Shown here in pieces: positions 48,636 to 57,577 of a stretch of 64,000 bases of DNA (its first letter is position 1; every line of letters begins with the position of its first letter). The notes under the pieces were generated by a model. The model was not told where the DNA came from and made no database searches. It saw only the letters and a list, made by a program, of their open reading frames with translations. This DNA comes from Myxococcus guangdongensis. GTDB lineage: Bacteria; Myxococcota; Myxococcia; Myxococcales; Myxococcaceae. The position numbers and the translations under genes were made by a program. The DNA lies in contig NZ_JAJVKW010000009.1 of NCBI RefSeq assembly GCF_024198255.1, positions 124,001 through 188,000 of the forward strand, read 5' to 3'.

Positions 48636-51494
48636 ATGCGCATCGTCTGCCAGAAATGCGCCGCCGCCTATGCCATCGATGATCGACTGATCACGGCCAA
48701 GGGCGTCCGCGCGCAATGTCCCCGCTGCCGGAACCTGCAGCTCGTCCGGCGGGATCCCTCGGCCGTGCCTTCACAGGACGCGCCGGCGGCCCCGTCACGT
48801 CCCGCGGCGCCCGCTTCCTCCACGCCACCTCCCGCGGATGACCTGTTCGGTGACTTCGGCGCTCCGGCGCCGTCGCCCGCGCAGGCCCCCGCCGCTCCGG
48901 CACGCTCCGCGAAGGCCGCAGCGCCGGAGGCCGACCTGTTCGGCGACTTCGGCGCCCTGCCGGAGCCTGCGCCGAGCAGCGCGCCCCCTGTGGACCCTTT
49001 CGCCGACCTGGGCGGGCCCGCGCCGGCGCCCTCGGCGGGCGCGGATCCCCTGCTGGACTTCCTCGGGCCCGCGCCCACCGCGCCGCCCGCGCCCGTCGCG
49101 CGCATCTCCTCGGAGCCTGGCGCGGTGCCGGTCTCCGTGGCGCCGCCGCGCGCCGCCGCGCCTCCGGCCGCCGCTGCTCCCGGCCCGAAGCCGGCGACCA
49201 TGGGTTGCCGCACCTGCAACAAGCCGCTCGTCGACCCGTTCGACCAGGCGCTCGGCATCTGTGATGCGTGCCGTCAGCGTGAGTCCGCGGGGAGCGCGCC
49301 CAAGGGCGCCGCGCCCGCGCCCGTCGCCGCGCCGGGCAGCATGGACTTCCTGCCCCCGCTCACCGCGCCCGAGGAGGGTGGGGTGGACGCCTCGCTGGGG
49401 CAGAGCATGCGCGACGACGTGAGCACGATGCGGGGACCTCCCTCGCCGGCCGCGCCGGAGCTGGGCGCGGAGCCGCGCAGTGGCAAGCGCGCCGCGGCGT
49501 CGCGTCCGCCGCCGTCCAATGTGCGCTCGGGCTCCGCGCAGAAGCAGGGCCCGTCGGGAGGTGGTGGTGGGCGCTGGGGGTTGGTGGGCGGGCTGGTGCT
49601 CGTGCTCGGAGGCGTGGGCGTCGGCGGCTACTTCTACCTGCAGCACCAGCAGGAGGCGCGGCAGGCGGCGGCGACGCCCGTCGTGGCACCCATCCCCGAC
49701 GTCATCCAGGCGGTGCTCCCGCGCTGGAAGCTGAAGTACCTGGAGCTGGAGGGCACCAGCGCGCAGCGCCTCGAGGAGGGGCGGCGACAGCTGGCCCGAG
49801 AGGAGCGCTCGGCGTACACGGAGGCCGAGGAGTCCTTCCAGCAGGCGTTGTTGCTGGACCCTCGCAGCGACGAGGCCATCGCGGGCTATGTCCAGGCGCT
49901 GGCGCTGGGGCGCGGCGCGGGGTTGGACGACGGGGCCTTCAAGGAAGCGAGCGAGCTGGTCGAGGCCGCCCAGTTGCGCGCGGGACGGGTGCCCCTGCTG
50001 CTCCTGGCGGAGGCGAACCTGTTGCTGACGCGCTCGCGGCAGAGCTCGCCGCGTGAGCGCGCCCGGGTGCTGGCGGAGGAGTCGCTGGCGCACGCGAAGG
50101 TGACGGATGCGCAGAAGGCGGAGGCCCACCTAGTGATGGGCCGCGTCTACCTGTCGTCGTCCGGTGGATTGGCGGACCAGCAGTTCGGCACGGCGGAGAA
50201 GCTCGCCCCGGACCTCAAGCGCATCCAGTACTACCGGGCGCTCGCGCACGAGTCCGCCGGTGAGTACAAGCTCGCGCTGGAGACGCTGCGCAAGCGCCTG
50301 ACGGCGGACCCTCGGGACTGGGACAGCCTCGCGGCCACGTCGCGCATCTACCAGGAGGTCGGTGAGCCGCAGGAGGCGCGCAAGCTGTACGAGGCGCGCG
50401 TGAAGGCGGACCCCGGGGAGCTGCGTGCGCTCCTGCCGCTCGCGGTGCTGCGCTATCAGGCGGAGGGCAACGCCGCCGCGGGTGTGCGCGAGCTGCGGGC
50501 GTTGTTGAAGACGCGCGAGCGCCACGACCACCGCGACGTGGCGCAGGTGCTCGTGCATCTGGCCGCCGCGGAGCGCGCGGCGGGCAACAGCGACGCGGGC
50601 GTGAAGGCCGCGGAAGAGGCGCTGGGCCTGTCGAAGGAGCTGCCCGAGGCGCACCTCCAGGTGTTCCTGGTGGCGCTGGAGCAGCGCGACGCGGCGAGGG
50701 CGCGCAAGCACCTGGATGGCATCAAGGGACGGCTCGAGGACCGCGCGCTGGAGGCGGTGCTGGAGGGCCGCCTGCTGCTCCTGGAGAAGAAGCCCTTGGA
50801 GGCGCTGGAGCGCTTCCAGACGGCGACGAGCCTGGATGCGCGACGGTTGGACGCGCAGCTGTTGTCGGGCGTGGCCGAGGCCTCGGCCAAGCGGGGCACG
50901 GAGGCGTTCCGGGCGCTGAAGCAGGCCTTGGGTTCGGACCCCCTGCGGCTGGAGCCCCGGCCGGTGAGCACGCGCTTCTGGTTGCGGCCCGCGGAGACGG
51001 TGAAGGGCGTGGAGGGCACCATCCTCGCGCTCGCGCAGAACCCCGATGACCCGGCGCCGTCCCTCTACGAGGGTGTGCTGCGCTTCCACCAGGGAGACCT
51101 GGACGCGGCGGACCGGCACCTGCGCGACGTGCTGGAGTCGGACGCGAACAACGCGGACGCGCTGGCATACCGCTCGCTCATCGCCACGCGGAAGGGCAAC
51201 TCGACGGAGGCGCGTGCGCTGTCGACGCGCGCGGTGTCGGCGGGGCGGCAGCACCCGGTGGCGCACCTGGCGCATGGCTGGGCGCTGGCGGACGGCCGTC
51301 AGGTGGAGCCGGCCAAGCGCGCGCTGCGGGATGCGCTGGGGCTGTCCCCCACGCTCTGGTCCGCGAGGGTGCGGCTGGCGGAGCTGGAGTCCACGCAGCG
51401 TCGAGCCGAGGCGCGCAAGGAACTCGTGAGCGTGGTGGGGTTGGACCCCGAGTACCTCCCCGCCAAACGGATGCTCTACCTGTTGGACAGATGA
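48636..51494 (+). CDS. Zinc-ribbon/TPR membrane protein inside the pur operon
   Basis: A 952-residue protein. It starts with an MJ0042-type zinc ribbon (CQKCAAAYAIDD, CPRCRN). A 150-residue Ala/Pro-rich linker with repeated DLFGDFGA phrases and a second zinc ribbon (CRTCNKPL, CDACRQR) follow. A membrane helix (GGLVLVLGGVGVGGYFYL) leads to about 600 residues of TPR-like helix pairs. Such proteins are frequent in myxobacteria, some linked to gliding motility or signalling. Here it lies 3 bases after purH and 7 before purD, so it is almost certainly co-transcribed with purine genes. Role unknown. Confidence 0.8.
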   Translation: MRIVCQKCAAAYAIDDRLITAKGVRAQCPRCRNLQLVRRDPSAVPSQDAPAAPSRPAAPASSTPPPADDLFGDFGAPAPSPAQAPAAPARSAKAAAPEADLFGDFGALPEPAPSSAPPVDPFADLGGPAPAPSAGADPLLDFLGPAPTAPPAPVARISSEPGAVPVSVAPPRAAAPPAAAAPGPKPATMGCRTCNKPLVDPFDQALGICDACRQRESAGSAPKGAAPAPVAAPGSMDFLPPLTAPEEGGVDASLGQSMRDDVSTMRGPPSPAAPELGAEPRSGKRAAASRPPPSNVRSGSAQKQGPSGGGGGRWGLVGGLVLVLGGVGVGGYFYLQHQQEARQAAATPVVAPIPDVIQAVLPRWKLKYLELEGTSAQRLEEGRRQLAREERSAYTEAEESFQQALLLDPRSDEAIAGYVQALALGRGAGLDDGAFKEASELVEAAQLRAGRVPLLLLAEANLLLTRSRQSSPRERARVLAEESLAHAKVTDAQKAEAHLVMGRVYLSSSGGLADQQFGTAEKLAPDLKRIQYYRALAHESAGEYKLALETLRKRLTADPRDWDSLAATSRIYQEVGEPQEARKLYEARVKADPGELRALLPLAVLRYQAEGNAAAGVRELRALLKTRERHDHRDVAQVLVHLAAAERAAGNSDAGVKAAEEALGLSKELPEAHLQVFLVALEQRDAARARKHLDGIKGRLEDRALEAVLEGRLLLLEKKPLEALERFQTATSLDARRLDAQLLSGVAEASAKRGTEAFRALKQALGSDPLRLEPRPVSTRFWLRPAETVKGVEGTILALAQNPDDPAPSLYEGVLRFHQGDLDAADRHLRDVLESDANNADALAYRSLIATRKGNSTEARALSTRAVSAGRQHPVAHLAHGWALADGRQVEPAKRALRDALGLSPTLWSARVRLAELESTQRRAEARKELVSVVGLDPEYLPAKRMLYLLDR

Positions 51495-51501
51495 GGTGGC
51501 T

Positions 51502-52761
51502 GTGAAGGTCCTGTTGCTGGGTTCCGGAGGCCGTGAGCACGCGCTGGCGTGGAAGCTGTCGCAGAGCCCGCGCCTCACGCGGCTGTGGTGTGCCCCGGGC
51601 AACCCGGGCACCGCGAAGCTGGCCACGAATGTGCCGGTGAAGGCGGACTCGCCGGACGAGGTGGTGGCGCTCGCGAAGCGCGAGGCGGTGGACCTGGTCG
51701 TGGTGGGGCCGGAGGCGCCGCTGGTGGCGGGGGTGGCGGACGCGCTGGCGAAGGAGGGCATCGCCTGCTTCGGACCGGTGGCGGGCGCCGCGCTCATCGA
51801 GGGCTCCAAGGCCTTCGCGAAGGAGATCATGGCCGAGGCGGGCGTTCCCACCGCCGCCTTCCGGACCTTCACGGACGCGGCGGAGGCGGAGGCCTACGCG
51901 GTGGCGCAGGGCCGCATCGTGGTCAAGGCGGACGGGCTGGCCGCGGGCAAGGGCGTCATCGTCGCGCATGACGTGGAGGCCGCGCGCGAGGCGGTGCGGG
52001 CCGTCGCGGCCCTGGGCTCGTCGGGCCAGCGCATGGTGCTGGAGGAGCTGCTCGAGGGCGAGGAGGTCTCCGCCATGGCGCTCTGCGACGGCGAGCGCTA
52101 CGCGATGCTGCCCCTGTCGCAGGACCACAAGCGCGTGGGGGATGGCGACACCGGTCCGAACACGGGCGGCATGGGGGCCTACAGTCCCGCGCCGTTCCTG
52201 GACGCGCGGCAGCTGGCGGAGGTGGGCGAGAGCGTCATCGCGCCCACGCTGGCGGTGCTGCGTCGGCGCGGGATTGCGTTCCGGGGCGTGCTGTACGCGG
52301 GGCTGATGCTCACGCGGAGCGGGCCCAAGGTGCTGGAGTTCAACGCGCGCTTCGGAGACCCGGAGACGCAGGTGTTGATGATGCAGCTGGGAGAGGACCT
52401 GCTGCCGCTGGTGGATGCGTGCGCGCGGGGGCGGCTGGAGTCGAGGCCGCTGGTGGCCGCGTCGGGCGCGTCGGTGGGCGTGGTGGTGGCGGCGGAGGGC
52501 TATCCGGAGTCGCCGCGCAAGGGTCAGCGCATCGACGGGCTGGACGCGGTGCCGGCGGACGCCACGGTGTTCATCGCGGGCGCGGAGGAGCGGGGCGGGG
52601 CGCTGGTGACGAGTGGCGGACGCGTGTTGACGGTGTGTGCCCGGGGCGAGGACCTGGCGCGGGCGAGGGAGCGTGCCTACGCGGCGGTGGAGGCGGTCCG
52701 CTTCGAGGGCATGCACTTCCGTCGGGACATCGGCGCGAAGGGGCTGAAGGCGACGCCGTGA
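51502..52761 (+). CDS. purD: Phosphoribosylamine-glycine ligase
   Basis: A 419-residue ATP-grasp enzyme that joins glycine to phosphoribosylamine in purine synthesis. GTG 51502 gives the canonical MKVLLLGSGGREHALAWKL start and has GAGG 5 bases ahead; the in-frame GTG at 51496 is less well placed. Family blocks are intact: VVGPEAPLVAGV, VVKADGLAAGKGV (ATP loop), DHKRVGDGDTGPNTGGMGAY, and LEFNARFGDPETQ with the Mg ligands. The stop overlaps the next start (GTGA). Confidence 0.96.
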   Translation: MKVLLLGSGGREHALAWKLSQSPRLTRLWCAPGNPGTAKLATNVPVKADSPDEVVALAKREAVDLVVVGPEAPLVAGVADALAKEGIACFGPVAGAALIEGSKAFAKEIMAEAGVPTAAFRTFTDAAEAEAYAVAQGRIVVKADGLAAGKGVIVAHDVEAAREAVRAVAALGSSGQRMVLEELLEGEEVSAMALCDGERYAMLPLSQDHKRVGDGDTGPNTGGMGAYSPAPFLDARQLAEVGESVIAPTLAVLRRRGIAFRGVLYAGLMLTRSGPKVLEFNARFGDPETQVLMMQLGEDLLPLVDACARGRLESRPLVAASGASVGVVVAAEGYPESPRKGQRIDGLDAVPADATVFIAGAEERGGALVTSGGRVLTVCARGEDLARARERAYAAVEAVRFEGMHFRRDIGAKGLKATP

Positions 52762-53867
52762 CGCGCATCTCGCGTTACCTGCTCAAGGAATTGCTGGTGC
52801 CGCTCGGTGTCTGGGTGGCCTTCCTGTTCCTGCTGCTCTTCGTGATGCAGTTCCTGCTGGGGACGGACGTCCTGCTCGGGGCGTCGGTGACGCTGGTGGA
52901 CGTGGCGCGGCTGATTGTCTACCTCACGCCGCGCTTCCTCATGATGGCGCTGCCCGTCGCCTTCCTGCTGGCCATCCTCCTGGGGCTGGGACGGCTCGGT
53001 GAGGACCATGAACTGACCGCGCTTCAATCCCTGGGCGTGGGGCCGGCGCGCCTGCTCGCGGCGCCCATGGGCATCGCCGTGGTGCTCAGCGCGCTCATGT
53101 TGCTCATCACCTCCACGGCGCTGTCCTGGGGCAGCTCGGGTGTCGCCGAGCTGGTGAGCGAGGTCATCCAGCGCAACGCGGTGGGCGAAGTGAAGCCCGG
53201 CACCTTCTACGAGAACTTCGGTGCGTTGACGTTGTACACCGAAGAGGTGTCTCCGGACGGCCAGTGGACCAACGTGCTCCTGCATGACGAGCGCGAGCAG
53301 ACAACGCCGCTCCTGGTCGTGGCGCACCGTGGAAAGGTGGGCACCGCGAGCGGCAGTCAGGTGCTGCGATTCGCGTTGGAGGGGGGAGAGGTTCATCGCT
53401 CCGCCCGTGCCTCCGAGTCCTACGAGCTCATCCACTTCGACCGAGCGGAGATCAATCTGGAGTTCGGCGGGGCATCGGCGAAGGGGCGCCGCTTCACCTC
53501 GAGCAAGGAGGAGACGACGCTGATGGCGTTGTACGAAGCGGCGCAGGACGCGAAGGCGAATGGCGGCTACCCGCACATCCCCCTGACCGCCATGCATAGC
53601 CGCCTGGGTGCCGCGCTGGCCCCGATGGCCTTCGCGCTGCTGGGAACGCCGCTGGCCATTGGCCGGCGCCAGGCGGGCAAAGCCTGGGGCTATCTGCTGA
53701 CCTTGGGTGGCTACGTCCTGTATTACATGCTGAGTCGGGTCTTCGAGCAGTTCGGGCAGCAAGGACGGTTGCCGCCCTTGCTGGCGGGGCAGCTGGCCAA
53801 CCTGATTTTCATGGCGATGGGCCTGGTGGCGCTCTACCGGGTGAGCCGGTCCGGGACGCTCAAGTGA
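52758..53867 (+). CDS. lptF: LPS export permease, LptF type
   Basis: A 369-residue inner-membrane permease of the YjgP/YjgQ family, part of the LptB2FG complex that lifts lipopolysaccharide out of the inner membrane. It shows the typical start (ISRYLLKELLVPLGVW), three N-terminal membrane segments and LGLGRLGEDHELTALQSLGV. A periplasmic beta-jellyroll (150-290) and three C-terminal segments with PLAIGRR follow. It is followed by a second permease with a 4-base overlap; F and G labels between the two are by order only. LptB, LptA and LptC are not in the window. Confidence 0.82.
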   Translation: MTRISRYLLKELLVPLGVWVAFLFLLLFVMQFLLGTDVLLGASVTLVDVARLIVYLTPRFLMMALPVAFLLAILLGLGRLGEDHELTALQSLGVGPARLLAAPMGIAVVLSALMLLITSTALSWGSSGVAELVSEVIQRNAVGEVKPGTFYENFGALTLYTEEVSPDGQWTNVLLHDEREQTTPLLVVAHRGKVGTASGSQVLRFALEGGEVHRSARASESYELIHFDRAEINLEFGGASAKGRRFTSSKEETTLMALYEAAQDAKANGGYPHIPLTAMHSRLGAALAPMAFALLGTPLAIGRRQAGKAWGYLLTLGGYVLYYMLSRVFEQFGQQGRLPPLLAGQLANLIFMAMGLVALYRVSRSGTLK

Positions 53868-54979
53868 GACTGACGCTCTTCGGCTACGTGTTGCGGACGT
53901 ACATCCGCTTCGCGCTGGGAATCGCCTTTGGCTTGGTGCTCGTCTTCGTGGTGGTGGACTTCGTCGACCGCGTGAAGATCTACGAGGGCCCTGGCTGGGT
54001 CGCCGACGCGGCGAAGCTCTACGGTTACAAGGCGTTGATGGCCCTGCAGCAGCTGGGGCCGGCGGCGCTGCTGCTGGCCGCGGGCACGACGGTCTCCGCG
54101 TTGCGCAAGCAGGGAGAGGTGACGGCCATCGGGGCGCTCACGTTCGGTCCCACCGCCTTGTATGTGCCCGTGCTGGTCTTCGGACTGCTGGCGTGCCTGG
54201 GCCTGGTGGCTTTCGACGAGTTCATCGCGACCCATGCGGGTCGTCGCGTGGACGAAATCACGAGTCAGCGCTTCAACCGCTGGGGAGATTTGCGCTCCTA
54301 CTCCACGCCGAAGCAGTGGTTTCGCAAGGGCGAGCGCATCTTCATCCTCCGCGCGGGCGGTGCGCAGGAGGGCTTCGAAAACGTCTCCATCTTCACGGTG
54401 TCACGGGAGTTCAAGCTCCAGCGCCGGCTGGACGCGGCGCGCATGGAGTGGCTGGACGGCAACCGGTGGCGACTGACGGATGTGGTGGATCGCACGTTCA
54501 ATGGGGAGCAGGGCACCTCGGTGAAGAGCCTGGAGAGCGCGGAGTACGAGCTGGGCATCGCCGCCTCGGCCTTCCGCATCCGCCCGGGGCGCCCGGAGCA
54601 GATGCGCGTGCGGGAGCTGCGCGAGCAGATTGTCGCCCGGCGCGAGGTGGGGCTCGCCACCAAGCAGTTCGAGCTCGCGCTGCACAACCGCTTCGCCTAT
54701 CCGCTGGCGGCGCTGCCGGCCGCGCTGCTGGGGGTGGGACTGGCGCTGCGAAACAGCCGCAAGGGCCACCTCACCGCCGCCATCGTCGAGGGGTTGCTGG
54801 TGGCGGTGGCGATGTGGGGCCTGATGATGGTGTGCCGCACGCTGGTGCTGACGGAGCGCCTGTCGCCCCCGGTGGCGGCGTGGACACCCCCCGTCATCCT
54901 CGTGCTGGCGGCCGCCGCGCTCTGGCTCCGGCGGGAGGGGTTTCTTCACGTGCCCCGCCGTTGGCTCGCCGTGAGATAG
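53864..54979 (+). CDS. lptG: LPS export permease, LptG type
   Basis: A 371-residue partner permease. It has the same 3 + jellyroll + 3 membrane layout as its neighbour. It begins LFGYVLRTYIRFALGIAFG, has SALRKQGEVTAIGALTFGP after TM3 (the coupling helix that touches LptB), a periplasmic domain with NRWRLTDVVDRTF, and ends in three hydrophobic segments. GTG 53864 overlaps the lptF stop. An O-antigen ligase gene begins 1 base after its stop, which fits an envelope-assembly transcript. Confidence 0.82.
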   Translation: MRLTLFGYVLRTYIRFALGIAFGLVLVFVVVDFVDRVKIYEGPGWVADAAKLYGYKALMALQQLGPAALLLAAGTTVSALRKQGEVTAIGALTFGPTALYVPVLVFGLLACLGLVAFDEFIATHAGRRVDEITSQRFNRWGDLRSYSTPKQWFRKGERIFILRAGGAQEGFENVSIFTVSREFKLQRRLDAARMEWLDGNRWRLTDVVDRTFNGEQGTSVKSLESAEYELGIAASAFRIRPGRPEQMRVRELREQIVARREVGLATKQFELALHNRFAYPLAALPAALLGVGLALRNSRKGHLTAAIVEGLLVAVAMWGLMMVCRTLVLTERLSPPVAAWTPPVILVLAAAALWLRREGFLHVPRRWLAVR

Positions 54980-54980
54980 C

Positions 54981-56297
54981 GTGAACCCCCTCATGGACCA
55001 ACCCTCCCAGCCCCGGCTGGAGATTCTTCTTCGTCGCGCCGTGGCCGGAGTGCTGCTCGTCTGGGCCGTGGGACTGGTGCTGGCGGAGGTCGTGCTGCAG
55101 GTGGCCGCGTCCGCCGCGGTGCTGCTCTCGCTGGTGCTGTTGGCGAAGCGGAGGCTCGTGCTCGCGCGGGACGTGCGCGCGTATGTCCTGGCGAGCGTGG
55201 CGCTGTGCGCGTGGCAGGTGGTGTCGCCCGCGCTCGCGCTCGTGACGGGCGCGGCGGCGGCGTGGCCGCGGAGCTCACGGTACGGGCAGGTGCTCGACTC
55301 CGTGGCGGGAGCGGCGGTGGCGTGCGTGGGCTCGGTGGGGGTGCCCTGGTTGGCGATCGCCGGGACGGTGTTGGGCGGGTGGTTGTTCGCGGCGGGCCTG
55401 GGCGTGTTCCAGAACCGCGTGCGTTGGCCCTGGGAGCCGCCCGCGTTCCTGAAGCTGAACCTGGCCCGGCTGCACGAGAACTTCGGCACGGAGGCCTCAC
55501 CGCGCTACGCGGCGGGGGGCATCTTCTTCCACCGGCTGCGCTTCGCCCATGGCGCCATCGCCGCGCTGGGGCCCGCGCTGGCCATCCTCGGAGGCTCCGA
55601 GGTCGCGCGCCGGCGGCTGCTGGCGGGTGTGGTGGTGCTGGGCATGTTGGTGTCCATCTACAACGCGTTCGCGCGCGCGGCGCTCGGCGCGGCGTTGATG
55701 GTGAGCGTGGTGGCGTTGCTGCTGCTCGTGAGTGGCCTGGCGCGCAGGGTGGGGCTGGGGCTCATCGCCGGGTTGATCGTCGTGGTGCTGGCGTCACCCG
55801 CGTGGCGCGCGCGCCTGGGGAAGGCGGTGGACAACATCTACGGCGGCGAGCGCGAGCTGGCGATGACGGTGGGTTGGAGCCTCGTCCAGGACCACCCGTG
55901 GGTGGGCGTGGGCTTCGGCAACCACAAGGCGGCGGTGCTCGCGCGGCAGGACGAGTCGGGCATCACGGACCTGCTGGCCACGGACTCGCACAACCTCTGG
56001 CTCACCGTGTGGGCGGAGACGGGGCTGGTGGGGCTGGTGTTGATGCTCACCGTGCACGGCCTGTTGGGCTGGGCGCTCATCCGTCGATACCGCGCGGGCT
56101 CGCTCGCGGCCACGGGTGCGTTGTTGTCGTTCGTGGGCTTCCACATCCTGGCGCTCGTGCACTACCTGCCGTTCCACTCCAGCGTGCACCTGTCGTTCGC
56201 GCTCGTGTGGGGGCTGGGGCTGTGTGAAGGGAGCGGGGTGCTTCGTGGCGCGGCGCCACGGCGGCCCGACGCGGCAGTGACCCCGGCGCACGAGTGA
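54981..56297 (+). CDS. O-antigen ligase/polymerase family membrane protein
   Basis: A 438-residue protein with 10-12 hydrophobic segments. It has the Wzy/WaaL signature region near the C-terminal third: GVGFGNHKAAVLARQ, then TDSHNLWLTVWAETGLVGL with the conserved His. Such proteins transfer or polymerise O-antigen on the periplasmic face. Two starts are possible (GTG 54981 or ATG 54993). Its place after lptFG and before glycosyltransferases and a priming transferase supports the ligase role (WaaL); from memory the M. xanthus order is the same. Confidence 0.82.
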   Translation: MNPLMDQPSQPRLEILLRRAVAGVLLVWAVGLVLAEVVLQVAASAAVLLSLVLLAKRRLVLARDVRAYVLASVALCAWQVVSPALALVTGAAAAWPRSSRYGQVLDSVAGAAVACVGSVGVPWLAIAGTVLGGWLFAAGLGVFQNRVRWPWEPPAFLKLNLARLHENFGTEASPRYAAGGIFFHRLRFAHGAIAALGPALAILGGSEVARRRLLAGVVVLGMLVSIYNAFARAALGAALMVSVVALLLLVSGLARRVGLGLIAGLIVVVLASPAWRARLGKAVDNIYGGERELAMTVGWSLVQDHPWVGVGFGNHKAAVLARQDESGITDLLATDSHNLWLTVWAETGLVGLVLMLTVHGLLGWALIRRYRAGSLAATGALLSFVGFHILALVHYLPFHSSVHLSFALVWGLGLCEGSGVLRGAAPRRPDAAVTPAHE

Positions 56298-56379
56298 GGG
56301 CGGGGCGGCGTCACGTGGAGGCGCCTTGCCTCGGCGTGGTGGCGGACCGCACGCCGTCGCGCACGTGGCTCGCGAGTCG

Positions 56380-57477
56380 TCAGGTGGCCGGGGACACGCG
56401 GTTCTCGAGGACGCGTCGGTACACGGCGACGGTGCGTCTGGCGCACTCGTCCCACGTGAAGCGCGCGGCGCGCTCGCGTCCCAGCTCCATCAACTCCGAG
56501 CGCAGCGCATCGTCGCGCAGGACCCGCAGCGTCGCCTCGCGCCAGGCGTTCGGGTCATCCGGAGGCAACCTCAGCGCCGCGCCGCCCACCACTTCGGGGA
56601 GCGCCGTCGCGTCCGCCGCGAGCACCGGGCATCCGGTCGCCATCGCCTCGAGCGCGGGCAGTCCGAAGCCCTCGTACTTCGAGGGCAACAGCAGCGCGGC
56701 CGCGGCGCCGTAGAACAGCGGCATCTGTGACTCTGGCAGCTCCTCCAGGTCCAGGACGTTCTCGTGCAGCCCCAGCTCGTGCGCCACCGCGCCCTTGCCG
56801 GCCAGGAGGACGATGGGCACCGGCAGGTCCGCGGCGAAGTGGCGCAGCAGCTCCAGGTTCTTGAACCGCTTCGCGTTGCCCACCGCGGCCACGTAGCGCG
56901 AGGGCAGCTCGTGTCGCTCCCGGAACGCACGGGCCTCCACCGGCGACGGCGGTTGGAAGCTCGGGTCCACGCCGTTGTGAATCACCTGCAGCCGATAGGG
57001 CGACAGCCCCAGGTGCCGAGCGAGCTCCTCGCGGGAGAACTCGGACACCGTCACCAGCGCCGAGGCCCGCTTCGCGCGTGGGCCCACCACCAGTCGGTAG
57101 TAGAGCGCCTGCGCCGGCGTGTACTCCCGCGCGAGCGCGACGTGGTTGGCGTCATGCAGCGTGGCGACGAGCGGACCGCGCCAGAAGAGCGGCAGCGAGA
57201 ACGACGTGGCGTGGAAGACGTCCGGCGAGAGCTTCGTCAGGTCCGCCGCCAGCGCGGCCTGCTCCACCGGCGAGAGGAAGCCCGCGAGCGAGCGGTGCAG
57301 CGGCATCCGGGGCGCGAGCGCTCCCAGGTCCGAGGGGAGCCCCTCGGGTGGCACCAGCGCGGAGAAGCGCAGGTCCGGCGCGAGCATCGGCACTCGCCGC
57401 GCCAGCTCCAGCGCGTAGCGCGCGATTCCGTGCAGCCGGCCGCGCACCATGCGCAGGTCGAGGAGGACTTGAGCCAC
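56380..57477 (-). CDS. GT4-family glycosyltransferase
   Basis: A 365-residue GT-B glycosyltransferase. GTG 57477 was chosen for its ribosome site (GGGAAG); GTG 57495 is also open. Typical blocks: GIARYALEL near the start, LVTVSEFSREELA, VIHNGVDPSF (linker to the C-domain), YVAAVGNAKRFKN, then LLPSKYEGFGLPALEAMATGCPV with the EGFGLPxLE donor-sugar motif. It is the only minus-strand gene in the sugar block and diverges from the second GT4 gene. Sugar specificity unknown. Confidence 0.88.
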   Translation of the reverse strand: MAQVLLDLRMVRGRLHGIARYALELARRVPMLAPDLRFSALVPPEGLPSDLGALAPRMPLHRSLAGFLSPVEQAALAADLTKLSPDVFHATSFSLPLFWRGPLVATLHDANHVALAREYTPAQALYYRLVVGPRAKRASALVTVSEFSREELARHLGLSPYRLQVIHNGVDPSFQPPSPVEARAFRERHELPSRYVAAVGNAKRFKNLELLRHFAADLPVPIVLLAGKGAVAHELGLHENVLDLEELPESQMPLFYGAAAALLLPSKYEGFGLPALEAMATGCPVLAADATALPEVVGGAALRLPPDDPNAWREATLRVLRDDALRSELMELGRERAARFTWDECARRTVAVYRRVLENRVSPAT

Positions 57478-57577
57478 GCTTCCCGCGTACCACACGCGCG
57501 GCCCTCATGGGGGCAGGCAGGCACCTGCTTCATGTTGCTGGCCGTGCGCGGCATGGGGGGTGCTAGAAGCCGCCCTC

